A stretch of 64,000 nt of DNA from JAPLDB01 sp038206355 (GCA_038206355.1 JBBRAY010000001.1:62001-126000); one strand, 5' to 3'. Positions 43,573 to 53,248 are shown, numbered from the stretch's first letter. Translations and numbers: made by a program. The notes: generated by a model not told the origin, from the letters alone.

Positions 43573-43686
43573 TAACTGAATGTTTGTGTTTAATTTGCAA
43601 AGACCAGGCCAGTAACGGTGCCTGTTCGTTGTAAAGATAACTAATAGACGGACAAAACAATCTTATTTAACACTAGTTTCCCACAA

Positions 43687-44151
43687 ATGAAATTTGAATT
43701 CTATTTTATCGGTAAGACTACGGAGCCATTCCTGACCACCGGAATTGACCACTATCAAAGGAAGTTGAGCTTTTACATGAATTCGGAAATCAAAATTATA
43801 CAATCCTCTTCAGAAAAAAACAGTGCCAAAGCGTTGATGGATGAATCAAAGCGTATATTAAAATCATTGGCCGCAACAGACATGGTGATAGTGCTTGACG
43901 AAAGGGGAAAACAGTTTACCTCAATAGAATTATCGAAAGAATTTCAGAAAGCAATGAATCAGTCTTTTTCGAAAATAATTTTTATTGTCGGCAGCGCATA
44001 TGGCATTGATGAAGGATTAAAAAAACGAGCCAACTTAATGCTGTCTTTCTCACGATTTACTTTCACACATCAGATGATCAGACTGATGTTGGTTGAGCAG
44101 GTATATCGCGCAATGACTATCCTGAAAGGAGAGTCCTATCACCATGAGTGA
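43687..44151 (+). CDS. rlmH: 23S rRNA (pseudouridine1915-N3)-methyltransferase
   Basis: A 154-residue SPOUT-class methyltransferase. 'MVIVLDERGKQFTSIELSKE' and the SAM-binding 'KIIFIVGSAYGIDEGLKKRA' lead to the knot and the C-terminal signature 'LMLVEQVYRAMTILKGESYH' and 'HE'. RlmH methylates pseudouridine 1915 of 23S rRNA in assembled 70S ribosomes. Length and motifs are full. It is divergent from the DUF4783 gene and convergent with the first gene of the glycan cluster, 2 bases away. Confidence 0.97.
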   Translation: MKFEFYFIGKTTEPFLTTGIDHYQRKLSFYMNSEIKIIQSSSEKNSAKALMDESKRILKSLAATDMVIVLDERGKQFTSIELSKEFQKAMNQSFSKIIFIVGSAYGIDEGLKKRANLMLSFSRFTFTHQMIRLMLVEQVYRAMTILKGESYHHE

Positions 44152-44153
44152 AA

Positions 44154-45380
44154 TCATTTGGCAGCATTAAGCTTTCGGTAAACTTCATCATAATTTTTTA
44201 CACCCTTTTCAAGTGAAAAATAATGCATTGCCGTTTCCCGGATTTTATCATTTGACTTTGCCAGCAATTCCGGAATCCTGCTGATGACATAATCATAGTC
44301 ATCATCATTAAAAGACCTGATGATCATCCCGCCGTCTGCTTCACGAATGATCCTGTCAGAGTCGCCGATATTTGAATTACAGATTATCGGAATCCCCATG
44401 CTCATTATTTCTCCTTGCTTAGCGGGTGATGAGGCCATTTTCGAATACAGCGGACGGATAAAAAAGATGGAAAGGTCACTGATGGAAAGAAGTGACGGTA
44501 CGTCAGTATGTTTTGCTTTTACAATATGTATCAGTTCCTCATTGATATTCTTTGATCTTGCAACCCGTAATATATTTTCAGGATCATCGTACGTAATAAA
44601 TAGAAATTTCGCTTCGCGCTGTAAAAGCAATCGTTTGAAAAAATCAAACATTTCTTCAAGCATATACCAGGTGCCGATAGCCCCCGTGTACATGAGTAAA
44701 AAATCAGTTTGGGCTATTCCCAGTCCTTCCCTGAGTTGATTTTTTTGGGATGCACTGCTTTTTTGTGGATCAAACTTATCTGTATTGGCACAGCACGGAA
44801 TTACTTTTATAGGAATGGGCTGACCGGGAATGATTTTCCATCCCAGTATTTCATTTCTGGCCCGCTCTGTAAGACAGATGGTGAAGTCTGCGTTTGCAAG
44901 AAATCTTTGCTCCTGTCGTTTGAAAAATCTATAAAGTATCCTGTACACCAGGTTGCTTTGTTTCCAGATGCGGCCGTCTATGCGCTCGTCGGCATAAAAA
45001 CCCCGCATGTCAAAAATGAATTTGGGTCCGAAATGTTTCTTCAGATGGATTCCTATCAAAGCGGTAATGTAACTTCTGCAATGAATAATATCAAAGCGGT
45101 TTTTACGCTGAAGCTTTCTGGCAAGAAAAAGTAATTTAAAAACATCATACAAAGTTGAAAATACCGGAGGATTTTTTGTATAGCTGATAGAATGCCATTT
45201 TATCTTATTCACCTTCAGCAATTCGCCTATTGCCCCCAGTGATTTTTCCGCACTTTTTTTTTCTGTACTGATGATCGTAACTTCATACCCAAGATTTGCC
45301 AGTCCCACCATATAAGTGAGTACCTGCGATTGTCCCAGGGGATCACTGAGTCCATCATAACTGAGAAAAAGGATTTTCAT
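44154..45380 (-). CDS. Glycosyltransferase family 4-like protein
   Basis: A 408-residue GT-B glycosyltransferase. The acceptor-side N-terminal domain begins 'ILFLSYDGLSDPLGQSQVLT', and the sugar-nucleotide domain shows 'LLMYTGAIGTWYMLEEMFDF' and 'PAKQGEIMSMGIPIICNSN', the E-x7-E area of family 4. It works in the cytoplasm on the membrane side, adding a sugar to a lipid-linked chain. It is the last minus-strand gene of the glycan cluster. The sugar and linkage are not predictable. Confidence 0.9.
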   Translation of the reverse strand: MKILFLSYDGLSDPLGQSQVLTYMVGLANLGYEVTIISTEKKSAEKSLGAIGELLKVNKIKWHSISYTKNPPVFSTLYDVFKLLFLARKLQRKNRFDIIHCRSYITALIGIHLKKHFGPKFIFDMRGFYADERIDGRIWKQSNLVYRILYRFFKRQEQRFLANADFTICLTERARNEILGWKIIPGQPIPIKVIPCCANTDKFDPQKSSASQKNQLREGLGIAQTDFLLMYTGAIGTWYMLEEMFDFFKRLLLQREAKFLFITYDDPENILRVARSKNINEELIHIVKAKHTDVPSLLSISDLSIFFIRPLYSKMASSPAKQGEIMSMGIPIICNSNIGDSDRIIREADGGMIIRSFNDDDYDYVISRIPELLAKSNDKIRETAMHYFSLEKGVKNYDEVYRKLNAAK

Positions 45381-45538
45381 TTTAAATAAAATCTTTCATG
45401 AATATGAATGGCGAATAACGCATTTTTTTAGTCTACTCAGGTAATAATTCCCCCAATCCTGTTGACTAAATTTTAAATAGCATCATGCCGGTATACATGA
45501 AAATTTATTCCGACTGTTATATTTTACAAAAAATCACG

Positions 45539-45546
45539 TAAGTTTG
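45539..45546 (+). promoter_or_regulatory. -7 box before the polytopic membrane protein gene
   Basis: TAAGTTTG is an exact TAnnTTTG match, 67 bases before the ATG at 45614. No TTTG lies at the ideal distance upstream. It suggests that this gene, which opposes its neighbours, has a separate promoter. Confidence 0.35.
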
Positions 45547-45613
45547 ATTCCAGGATTATTTAAGGTCTCTGTAAATTTTCAAATTTCTTTTTTAATTCCC
45601 CGCATCCGGAAAT

Positions 45614-46993
45614 ATGTTTCAGTACCTTACTTTTATAGATCTTATTATCCCTCCGATATATCTTATCATCATTTATTTTATTTCCAATAATATTAAATAT
45701 AAGAATATTGAAACCAATCCGAGCTACAGTTACTATTTGCCGGGGGTGATGGTGAAAATGGCCGGATCAATTGCAATATGCCTCGTATACGTGTTTTATT
45801 ATCAAGGCGGCGATACAACAAGTTATTTTCACGATGGTGTCGCCATTTCGAAGGCCTTTGCAAAACATCCCTTTCAAATGTTACGGCTTACTTTTTCTGG
45901 TATTGACCTGCAGGTATGGACTTCCTTTGATTTCGAAACAGGATTTCCTATTTACTCTTATGATTTGCATGCATTTTGGGTGGACAGGCTGGTATGGCCA
46001 TTGTGCTTTGTCAGCTTTCACAGTTATATTGGTACTACAATGCTGCTTTCTTTTATCTGTTTTCAGGCTATATGGCGGCTATACCAGACCCTTGTATACG
46101 AATTTCCACAACTTCGAAAGCAGATGGCTATTTCCATGTTTTTTATTCCATCAGTCGTTTTCTGGGGTTCCGGGATTTTGAAAGACTCAATAACACTTGC
46201 GGCGGTAGCGCTTTTCATATCTTCCTTTCATTCTGTCATTAAATTGAAAAAAAGATTTTTAGTAAACATGTTCTACATAATCTTCTCCTCATTCCTTCTG
46301 CTAAAAATCAAACCGTACATATTTTTTGCGCTACTACCGGGAACCATTATCTGGATCGCCGGTTTCTACCTTGGTAAAATTGAAAACAAACTTCTGAAAG
46401 CAAGTATCGCCCCTTTACTTATAGCTATTTCCACCATTACCGGATATCTTGTTCTAGGTGCCATCGGAAGCTCTCTGGGAGACTACCGGGTGGACAATGT
46501 TTTGAATAAAGCTGTAACGACGCAACAGGATTTAAAACAGGATTACTATGGAGGATCGTCATTTGACATCGGTGATTTTGATCCAACCATTGCCGGAATT
46601 CTAAGCAAAGCCCCGGTGGCCATTAACGCTGCCTTGTTCAGGCCCTATCTCTGGGAGGGTTATAATCCCGGTATGCTTGCCTCGGGTATTGAAAACTTTA
46701 TTTTGCTGGTTCTAACCATCTACCTCCTGATCAAGATCAAAGTTTATAATCTTTTCAGACTGATGTTCAGGCACCACTTCCTTTTCTTTTCAATCACGTT
46801 TAGTATTTTCTTTGCATTCTCCATTGGTCTCACAACAAGTAATTTCGGAAGTCTTGTTCGCTATAAAATTCCTGCAATGCCTTTGTTTGTTGCCAGCCTG
46901 TTTATTATTGCAGAAACTTATAACGCACTTCAAAATGAAGACAAGGAACGCAATCTTTTAAATGAACAGAAAAAGCCATTTGTAATTTCCTGA
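45614..46993 (+). CDS. Polytopic membrane protein, possible polysaccharide polymerase
   Basis: A 459-residue protein with about ten to twelve hydrophobic segments. It contains 'FYYQGGDTTSYFHDG' near 75 and 'FWGSGILKDSITLAAVALF' near 190, loops seen in large membrane proteins of glycan clusters in Bacteroidota (EpsG/Wzy-like). It is the only plus-strand gene in this cluster and converges with the next glycosyltransferase at 2 bases. It could be a repeat-unit polymerase, but no catalytic residues are recognisable. Function uncertain. Confidence 0.65.
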   Translation: MFQYLTFIDLIIPPIYLIIIYFISNNIKYKNIETNPSYSYYLPGVMVKMAGSIAICLVYVFYYQGGDTTSYFHDGVAISKAFAKHPFQMLRLTFSGIDLQVWTSFDFETGFPIYSYDLHAFWVDRLVWPLCFVSFHSYIGTTMLLSFICFQAIWRLYQTLVYEFPQLRKQMAISMFFIPSVVFWGSGILKDSITLAAVALFISSFHSVIKLKKRFLVNMFYIIFSSFLLLKIKPYIFFALLPGTIIWIAGFYLGKIENKLLKASIAPLLIAISTITGYLVLGAIGSSLGDYRVDNVLNKAVTTQQDLKQDYYGGSSFDIGDFDPTIAGILSKAPVAINAALFRPYLWEGYNPGMLASGIENFILLVLTIYLLIKIKVYNLFRLMFRHHFLFFSITFSIFFAFSIGLTTSNFGSLVRYKIPAMPLFVASLFIIAETYNALQNEDKERNLLNEQKKPFVIS

Positions 46994-46995
46994 TT

Positions 46996-48234
46996 TCAGG
47001 AGTTCAATTCTTCACTGTATACTTTTTGATAAACCTTTCTTGCGATTTCATAATTCCTGTATTGTTGCGCAATTCCTCTTATCTGACTGCTGAGTAAATC
47101 CTGCCGGGGCTGGTTCAGGAGTTTATCTATTTCCTGTATTGCAATGCCATAACTTTTTTCATTAAAATTAGTAAGCACTGCCCCTGCATTGTTCTCTAAA
47201 ATCAAATCGGAATCATCTGAAATATTAGCCGGAATCACGACAGGTAAACCTAATGCCCAGTACTCCCCATCTTTAATAGGAGTACAATATCGTTTTGTAG
47301 GAATTGGTTTTACCGGTGTCACGGCGAAATCGCCAAGTCCCATATAGTCTGCAATGTCCGCATGTGCAACAAAGCGTATTACCAGTTTATTTTCATCTAC
47401 CATACTGCTTTTACACCAACTGCTGATTTCCTTTTTATTGTGAGAGGTAAGTAAAAGCACTCTGAATTTTTCTGCCCAGAATTTTTCGCACACTCTAAAA
47501 AAATCAAAAACTTCCTTTGTGAGATAAATTCCTCCGAACTTACCTGCATAAACACAAACTATCTTATCTTCAAAATTGAATTGCTTAAGAAGCTCTTTAT
47601 TTTTTTTCTTATCAAGTGAGAACAAATCAAGATCAACGCAGGCGGGCTTCACAAAAAAATTTTTAAACGTGACATTATAATTACGCTTTGCATAATCATT
47701 CATCCCACGGGTCGCACTGATTATCACGTGTGCACGTCTTGATAATTTTTTTTCGAGATAAAAAAGTATCCTGAATGAAATGCCCTTTTTTTTCCAGGTC
47801 TTATTTTCTACCATGGCTTCTGCATGTGGCTCATAGCTGTCAATGACCAGCTTCTTACCCGTAAATATAGACAGCAGGTACCCGAATGAACCTGCAGTGG
47901 TACACCAGGCATGAATAAATCGGATTCTGAAAACAAAACAAAACAAAACAAAATACACGCCTATTCCAACCCATCTGATCAGACTTAACAGATTTATTTT
48001 TTTATACTTTAATGTAATGAGTCTGATCCCGTGAAGCCGCAAACGTTCCTCTACCTGGGTCTTTTCATCAATGCTCATTCGAAGCTGCTTCTGCTCAAGC
48101 GTAACGAGGTAAATCTTACTCCCAAATGGCAACTGATCCGAAATTAATTTCAGGTAAGGAAGCGTGTAAGCCTGAATCAACGCATCTTTGTAGCTCCAGT
48201 ATGTAAGTACGAGTATGTTTTTCTTACGAGCCAT
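46996..48234 (-). CDS. Glycosyltransferase family 4-like protein
   Basis: A 412-residue GT-B protein. It has a donor domain with 'IVCVYAGKFGGIYLTKEVF' and a later 'YCTPIKDGEYWALGLPVVIP', the E-containing motif of family 4. The N-terminal domain holds a hydrophobic stretch ('WVGIGVYFVLFCFVFRIRF') that may touch the membrane. Its start overlaps the preceding gene in the operon by 11 bases (48224-48234), so it is translationally coupled. Confidence 0.85.
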   Translation of the reverse strand: MARKKNILVLTYWSYKDALIQAYTLPYLKLISDQLPFGSKIYLVTLEQKQLRMSIDEKTQVEERLRLHGIRLITLKYKKINLLSLIRWVGIGVYFVLFCFVFRIRFIHAWCTTAGSFGYLLSIFTGKKLVIDSYEPHAEAMVENKTWKKKGISFRILFYLEKKLSRRAHVIISATRGMNDYAKRNYNVTFKNFFVKPACVDLDLFSLDKKKNKELLKQFNFEDKIVCVYAGKFGGIYLTKEVFDFFRVCEKFWAEKFRVLLLTSHNKKEISSWCKSSMVDENKLVIRFVAHADIADYMGLGDFAVTPVKPIPTKRYCTPIKDGEYWALGLPVVIPANISDDSDLILENNAGAVLTNFNEKSYGIAIQEIDKLLNQPRQDLLSSQIRGIAQQYRNYEIARKVYQKVYSEELNS

Positions 48235-49141
48235 GAATATATCTCAATATCATTTTTCTTCCTATTAATATTTTTCCTGCCAACACAAAATATTTTATTC
48301 TCAACCCGCCTTTGGCAAAGGCCACAACAATAAAATAAAGTGATTTCTTCCTGTGGCCATCAAGATACGAATGAATAGCGCAAAAGTAATTGGCATGGGC
48401 GACAAGTTTTCTGGTCTCCCTTGCACTAAGCAATACATTCTTTCTAATCCATTCAACAGCCAGTCCCGTTTTAGAAATCAGCAATTCATTATTGCTTCTC
48501 ATGGACCTGTCTTCATGATCCAGCATTAAAAGCGTTACCCTGTCGATCAGATAAAGATTCTGATACCTGAGGTTGATTAAAAAAAATAACCAGTCCTCCT
48601 TGATTGCATATTTTTTGTCCTCCTCAAATAAAATTATTTTTTCATTATTTCTTCTCACACAAACATTGCAACCAAATGGATTTCCATCTAAAAAAAGTTT
48701 ATAATCATAATATCCTTCATCGTACAAACCAATGGACGCTCCTTTTCTCTTGCCATCAGAAAGAAATTCAAACTTAGTTGCAATAAAATCAGGCCTTCCA
48801 AGTGATTCAATATACTGATAAAGCGTTTTAAGATGATCATCAAGCAACCGATCATCAGAGTCAAGGAAAATAACATATTCACCAATGGCTGCTTTAAATC
48901 CTCTGTTTCTTGCAGCCCCCCTTTCCAGATTGACCTGATGAATTATTTTAATCAGGTCAATATTCCTGTAATGATCATCAAGCATTTTTTCTGAGCCATC
49001 ATTACTGCCATCATCAACAATAATTATTTCAAAGTCTTTGAACTCCTGTTCCATTATACTTTGTACGGTATCTTTCACAAGATGAAACCTGTTGTAAACG
49101 GGTATGACCAGACTAAAAAAAGGTGCAATCGGTTTTTCCAC
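48224..49141 (-). CDS. Glycosyltransferase family 2
   Basis: A 305-residue GT-A enzyme. 'FFSLVIPVYNRFHLVKDTVQ', 'FEIIIVDDGSNDGSEKML' and the DxD-type metal motif in 'IFLDSDDRLLDDHL' are clear, as is 'NRGFKAAIGEY'. It would transfer a sugar from a nucleotide donor to a lipid-linked glycan on the cytoplasmic face. It is coupled by overlap to the next gene and 6 bases from the preceding one. Confidence 0.93.
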   Translation of the reverse strand: MEKPIAPFFSLVIPVYNRFHLVKDTVQSIMEQEFKDFEIIIVDDGSNDGSEKMLDDHYRNIDLIKIIHQVNLERGAARNRGFKAAIGEYVIFLDSDDRLLDDHLKTLYQYIESLGRPDFIATKFEFLSDGKRKGASIGLYDEGYYDYKLFLDGNPFGCNVCVRRNNEKIILFEEDKKYAIKEDWLFFLINLRYQNLYLIDRVTLLMLDHEDRSMRSNNELLISKTGLAVEWIRKNVLLSARETRKLVAHANYFCAIHSYLDGHRKKSLYFIVVAFAKGGLRIKYFVLAGKILIGRKMILRYIHGS

Positions 49142-49147
49142 AGGACT

Positions 49148-50137
49148 TCAGCGGGTTATTTTTCTAATCAGGTTTATAAATCCTGCGGGGTAATATGTTG
49201 CACGGAATGAAATTTTCCCAAGCTTCCTTTCCATATAAAATTTTCTATCCAGTGATTTTATCAATGATAACCTCCGCTTCGCATTGTCCGTTTCAAGAAA
49301 CTGATAACTCAGGTGGGACATGAGATCCAGGAAATACAAAATGATCGTCCTAAATTCCATTTCCGCAAAATCATGTTTATGTATGTAGGAATCATTTCCT
49401 TCTGAATATAATCCGCAATGTTCCAATTCTTTAACATACGACTCACCCCATCCCACAGAACGAATAAATTTTGAAAAAACTTTAATCCATTCTGTTTCAA
49501 AATTCTTAATCTGCATTACAGTTTTACTTTTTTCATGCAACCTGTATTTTGACAACAAATCATCAACAGGCGTAACTTTATAGTTCAATGCAGCACGTAT
49601 CAGTAAATCGAAGTCCATGGCGAAGTGCAGGTCTTCTCTCAATAAGCCTTGTTCATCAATAAGTTTCTTCCTGAAAAATGATGAGGGCTGGGGAAACGGA
49701 ATCACTGAAAAATAACGAAGACTCAGATCCTTCCGTTCAGCTTCCTTTATTTCCTCCTTACCATGAGCATCAAAGATTACAGATTTCCCGTGAATCATTA
49801 CGCAGTCAGGATTTTCACTGAACTCAGCAGCAACCTTATGAAGTGCTCCGGGCATATACAAATCATCGCTGCATAACCATGAAACAATTTCGCCGTTTGC
49901 CATCTTCAATCCTTTATTGATCGCCTCACTCTGACCTGAATCTTTTTCACTCACCCATTTTGTTATCCTTGATTCATATTTTTTTATTATCTCCACAGAA
50001 TTATCATTACTCCCTCCATCAATAACAAAATATTCAAGGTCGGGATAACCCTGATCAAGTACAGAACAAATCGTTTGCTCAATGAAGGCACCCTGATTGA
50101 AAGAGGGAGTTACTATTGAGATTTTAGGTAGCGACAT
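49148..50137 (-). CDS. Glycosyltransferase family 2
   Basis: A 329-residue GT-A enzyme of the WcaA-like kind: 'KISIVTPSFNQGAFIEQTIC', 'LEYFVIDGGSNDNSVEIIKK' and 'IVSWLCSDDLYMPGAL' (DD/DxD-like metal site). 'WVSEKDSGQSEAINKGLKMA' is the usual following block. It is close to the 58927-59940 protein and to the other family 2 gene in its N-terminus. Part of the minus-strand operon. Confidence 0.93.
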   Translation of the reverse strand: MSLPKISIVTPSFNQGAFIEQTICSVLDQGYPDLEYFVIDGGSNDNSVEIIKKYESRITKWVSEKDSGQSEAINKGLKMANGEIVSWLCSDDLYMPGALHKVAAEFSENPDCVMIHGKSVIFDAHGKEEIKEAERKDLSLRYFSVIPFPQPSSFFRKKLIDEQGLLREDLHFAMDFDLLIRAALNYKVTPVDDLLSKYRLHEKSKTVMQIKNFETEWIKVFSKFIRSVGWGESYVKELEHCGLYSEGNDSYIHKHDFAEMEFRTIILYFLDLMSHLSYQFLETDNAKRRLSLIKSLDRKFYMERKLGKISFRATYYPAGFINLIRKITR

Positions 50138-50473
50138 TTCAGGAGATACGAATGGAAAAATAATTCCGGGAATAAATAAGAAATAGAAACCTTCTTCTTC
50201 CCCGATAGTTGTTCATAGTTTTTTTCACTTTCAAAATTAAGTGCCTGATTATCAGCATGATCTACTTCTATTTTCATATTATTCAAATCCATTCAGCTTC
50301 CTTCAACAAATTTATAAATCTATCGCAAATCCTTCATGCTCACTAATAAGTTAAACATGATTGCATTTTTCTGAGCCCGGAAAGATCCAATAAAGCCTAT
50401 GTTCAAAATTTAAATATTAATCCTTTGACACATGAGGCAACAACAAATGAAAAAAGATCCGATTGGTCAAATG
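50138..50473. other. Intergenic gap inside the glycan cluster
   Basis: No convincing gene in these 336 bases. A minus-strand frame of 59 codons (50292-50113) overlaps the next gene's start and has no family resemblance. The stretch is AT-rich and may hold a promoter for the downstream glycosyltransferases. Confidence 0.3.
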
Positions 50474-52042
50474 CTATTTCAATGGCACACAAAACAGGGC
50501 TCCCCTTCTCGCGCCTTCTGCCTGCTTGTTAAAATAATATTCATACTGGTTTTCACCATAAAGAATATCGAGGTGAGGCTTAAGCCATGAAAATTCATAA
50601 ACAATGTCCTGGTCGGGAACGGTATCGAAACCCATCGTAGGATCAGTCGGATTTTTCATGTCATGAATACAAATGTATGGTCGCAATCCACTTTCAGCAA
50701 TTATTTCAAGTTCAGGTTTCAAAGGATTATCATTCCTGTGTGCGTCCAGAAAGAGAAGTGTGTTTCCCTTTAATTTATCTACAATTGAAGGAAGCACTTT
50801 TCGGCTGTCACTGTTAAACAGGGTAACGTTGTTATGACTTTTAAGATTTCGCGAAGCCTCCTCATAATACTGACGAATGAATTCAATAGAATATATGTTC
50901 TGAAAATTCATAGCAAACCAGTTTGTCGTAACGCCTTTATAGGTACCTGTTTCAATAACATTTTCAATGTTATACGTATCCCTTATTCTTAGAAATTCCT
51001 TTTCCATATAAGAGTCGCTGTTAAATGGAGCGGCATCAAACTCCATTGACATTTCAAAATCATTATTGAAACTACGTTTAAGAATATAAAAATTTTTCTG
51101 ATTCTTCAGATAATTATAAAGTCTGGATGGGATGATTTTTCTGATGAAACCCTTTGTATTATTTACACTGAAAAAACTATAATCATACAAATAGAGGAAT
51201 AATCTTTTTATCGCTTTGCGTGCCGCAACATTTTCCTTCAGTGGCACCTTCTCTACTTTCACGTAATTGATGATCGGTTGATGCTTCAATATGAAATCAT
51301 CATCACAATGCATCCCGCTTTTGTCGTGGCCGATATTTCTTACCAGTGATTTTTTTGGATGAAGGATAAAACCTTTATTCACTACAACACTACCGAACCA
51401 TCTGATATCCCAGTATTTCCATGGACCTTCAGCACACTTTTGCAAAAGCATGTAATGATTAATGCTTCCATCCATATTGAACCTTTTGATCTGTTCAGGC
51501 GATTTTATAACCGCCATAATATCATTCGCATCAGGAATAAATTTGTCCCATGCCCTTTTCCATGTCGCCCATCCCCAATTTGAAAAATTCTGAACAAAAA
51601 AAGTTTCAGGTAGAGTTTTCCTTAATACAGGTGGAAGATAGCCGGAAATATACATCACCTTGTCATCTGACTCATACAATTCCAATGCATCATTCATGTA
51701 TTGTAAAAAACCCTTTCCGAGTACAAGGTCATCTTCAAGAACAATGATTCGTCCGTAATCCGACAACACCTTTGTTACATTCTTAACAAGGTTTACAGGA
51801 TGGGTACCATTGGTCTCTGATTCAAAAATTGTAACCGATCCGCACCATTGTTGTTCCTTTGCAATTTTCCGGACCAATGATATTTGTTCTAGCTCCTCAG
51901 CATTACTGTTTTTTTTGGGACCATCGCAATAAATAAACAAAGTGCTTTGCTCCGCAAGGTCATTATTCTTCAGACTTTCAAGAGTTTTGAGCGTATGATG
52001 TGGTCGATTGAAAGTAAAAAGAACAATGGGTGCTAAAGTCAT
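50474..52042 (-). CDS. Glycosyltransferase-methyltransferase-like fusion protein
   Basis: From the ATG at 52042 the protein has 522 residues. Residues 1-300 are a GT-A domain of the type 'APIVLFTFNRPHHTLKTLES', 'LFIYCDGPK' and 'IIVLEDDLVLGKGFLQYMND' (the EDD metal motif), like the gene at 57841. Residues 345-520 form a separate domain ('VIETGTYKGVTTNWFA', 'IYSIEFIRQYYEEASRNLK', 'TLLFLDAHRNDNPL') that resembles class I SAM methyltransferases of the FkbM/TylF sort. A fusion would add and modify a sugar in one protein. The start 27 bases upstream is less likely. Fusion clear, reactions inferred. Confidence 0.8.
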   Translation of the reverse strand: MTLAPIVLFTFNRPHHTLKTLESLKNNDLAEQSTLFIYCDGPKKNSNAEELEQISLVRKIAKEQQWCGSVTIFESETNGTHPVNLVKNVTKVLSDYGRIIVLEDDLVLGKGFLQYMNDALELYESDDKVMYISGYLPPVLRKTLPETFFVQNFSNWGWATWKRAWDKFIPDANDIMAVIKSPEQIKRFNMDGSINHYMLLQKCAEGPWKYWDIRWFGSVVVNKGFILHPKKSLVRNIGHDKSGMHCDDDFILKHQPIINYVKVEKVPLKENVAARKAIKRLFLYLYDYSFFSVNNTKGFIRKIIPSRLYNYLKNQKNFYILKRSFNNDFEMSMEFDAAPFNSDSYMEKEFLRIRDTYNIENVIETGTYKGVTTNWFAMNFQNIYSIEFIRQYYEEASRNLKSHNNVTLFNSDSRKVLPSIVDKLKGNTLLFLDAHRNDNPLKPELEIIAESGLRPYICIHDMKNPTDPTMGFDTVPDQDIVYEFSWLKPHLDILYGENQYEYYFNKQAEGARRGALFCVPLK

Positions 52043-52093
52043 GAAAATTGATGTTTTAATTAGAAACAACCTAATGTATTAGAATGTTTAATT

Positions 52094-53248
52094 CTATTTC
52101 CCCTTCCATTTCACCTTTGGATCAATAACGCTTTTATCAATATTGGCTTTATATTTTATTGCAATATTCAACAGGGAGTCGAGAAGCGAATCTGAAAGTA
52201 ATGTTGGTTTCAATCCGAGATTGATCAGGTTTGTATTTTTAGGGTTGTAATAATGCTCCTCTTTTTCAACTCTTGGATTCGGATGATGCTCGATTGATAC
52301 TTCAATTCCCATTTTCTGCCCGGCAAGCATTACCTTCTCAGCAATTTGATTAATATTAAATGCTTCAGTAAATTGGTTAAATACCCTATACTCTCCCTGA
52401 CCTGCAGGATTCTCAATAGCAATACGAATGCAATTCACCGTATCTCTGATATCGAGCATACTCCTTGTTTGACCCCCTTTTCCATACACCGAAAGTGGCA
52501 TCCCGATGGCAGCCTGTACACAAAACCGGTTGAGGACAGTTCCAAAAACACCATCATAGTCAAGTCTGTTGATCAACGCTTCATCTTTTTCTATTTCAGG
52601 AGTAATTGTTCCGTACACCACACCCTGATGAAGATCGGTTGCCTTTAGTCCCCATATCCGGCATGCCAACTGAATGTTATTCGTATCATGTAGTTTAGAA
52701 AGATGATACATCGAACCCGGTTGCATTGGAAAAGGCAGCCTGTCTTTTCTACCATTATGAGTGATGTCAATAAAGCCTTCTTCAATATCAATATTTGGAG
52801 TTCCGTATTCTCCCATTGTACCCAACTTTATCAGGTGACACTCGGGAACAAAATCACGGATTGCATAAATAATATTGAGCGTTCCAACTACATTGTTCAC
52901 TTGGGTAAAAACTGCGTGCTCACGATCAATCATAGAATATGGCGCCGATCGTTGTTCTGCAAAATGAACAATGGCATCAGGCTTGTAACTACTGATTATC
53001 CCTGAAATAAAATTCCAGTTACAAATATCTCCGATGAAACAATCAATATCTTTTCCTGATACTTTTTTCCAGGTGCGGATCCGTTCAGGTAATGTTTTAA
53101 TAGGTGTCAACGTAGGGGCCGACAATTCATGATCCCACAAACGCCGGTAAAAATTATCTACGATTCCTACTTCATGTCCGCTGGCTGATAAATGAAGTGC
53201 TGATGCCCATCCACAATAACCATCACCACCAAGTACTAAGATTTTCAT
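52094..53248 (-). CDS. sqdB: UDP-sulfoquinovose synthase
   Basis: A 384-residue short-chain dehydrogenase-fold enzyme that matches SQD1/SqdB almost end to end. Blocks: 'LVLGGDGYCGWASALHLS' (NAD site), 'VHFAEQRSAPYSMIDR', 'HLIKLGTMGEYGTPNIDIEE', the Tyr-Lys pair in 'MYHLSKLHDTNNI', 'DLHQGVVYG' and 'NRFCVQAAIGMPLSVYGKGG'. SQD1 makes UDP-sulfoquinovose from UDP-glucose and sulfite. In photosynthetic organisms the product is for sulfolipid; here the setting is a surface glycan cluster, as with the archaeal Agl3. No sulfolipid synthase is seen nearby. Confidence 0.93.
   Translation of the reverse strand: MKILVLGGDGYCGWASALHLSASGHEVGIVDNFYRRLWDHELSAPTLTPIKTLPERIRTWKKVSGKDIDCFIGDICNWNFISGIISSYKPDAIVHFAEQRSAPYSMIDREHAVFTQVNNVVGTLNIIYAIRDFVPECHLIKLGTMGEYGTPNIDIEEGFIDITHNGRKDRLPFPMQPGSMYHLSKLHDTNNIQLACRIWGLKATDLHQGVVYGTITPEIEKDEALINRLDYDGVFGTVLNRFCVQAAIGMPLSVYGKGGQTRSMLDIRDTVNCIRIAIENPAGQGEYRVFNQFTEAFNINQIAEKVMLAGQKMGIEVSIEHHPNPRVEKEEHYYNPKNTNLINLGLKPTLLSDSLLDSLLNIAIKYKANIDKSVIDPKVKWKGK

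Noticed and set aside
46986..47001. Bidirectional terminator between convergent genes
   Set aside because: TCCTGA/TCAGGA would leave a loop of only two bases and lacks T-runs on either side; too weak to annotate.
50113..50292. Minus-strand frame of 59 codons before a glycosyltransferase gene
   Set aside because: It overlaps the start of the real gene, has no recognisable domain and no promoter or conserved start. It was kept only as a note on the gap.
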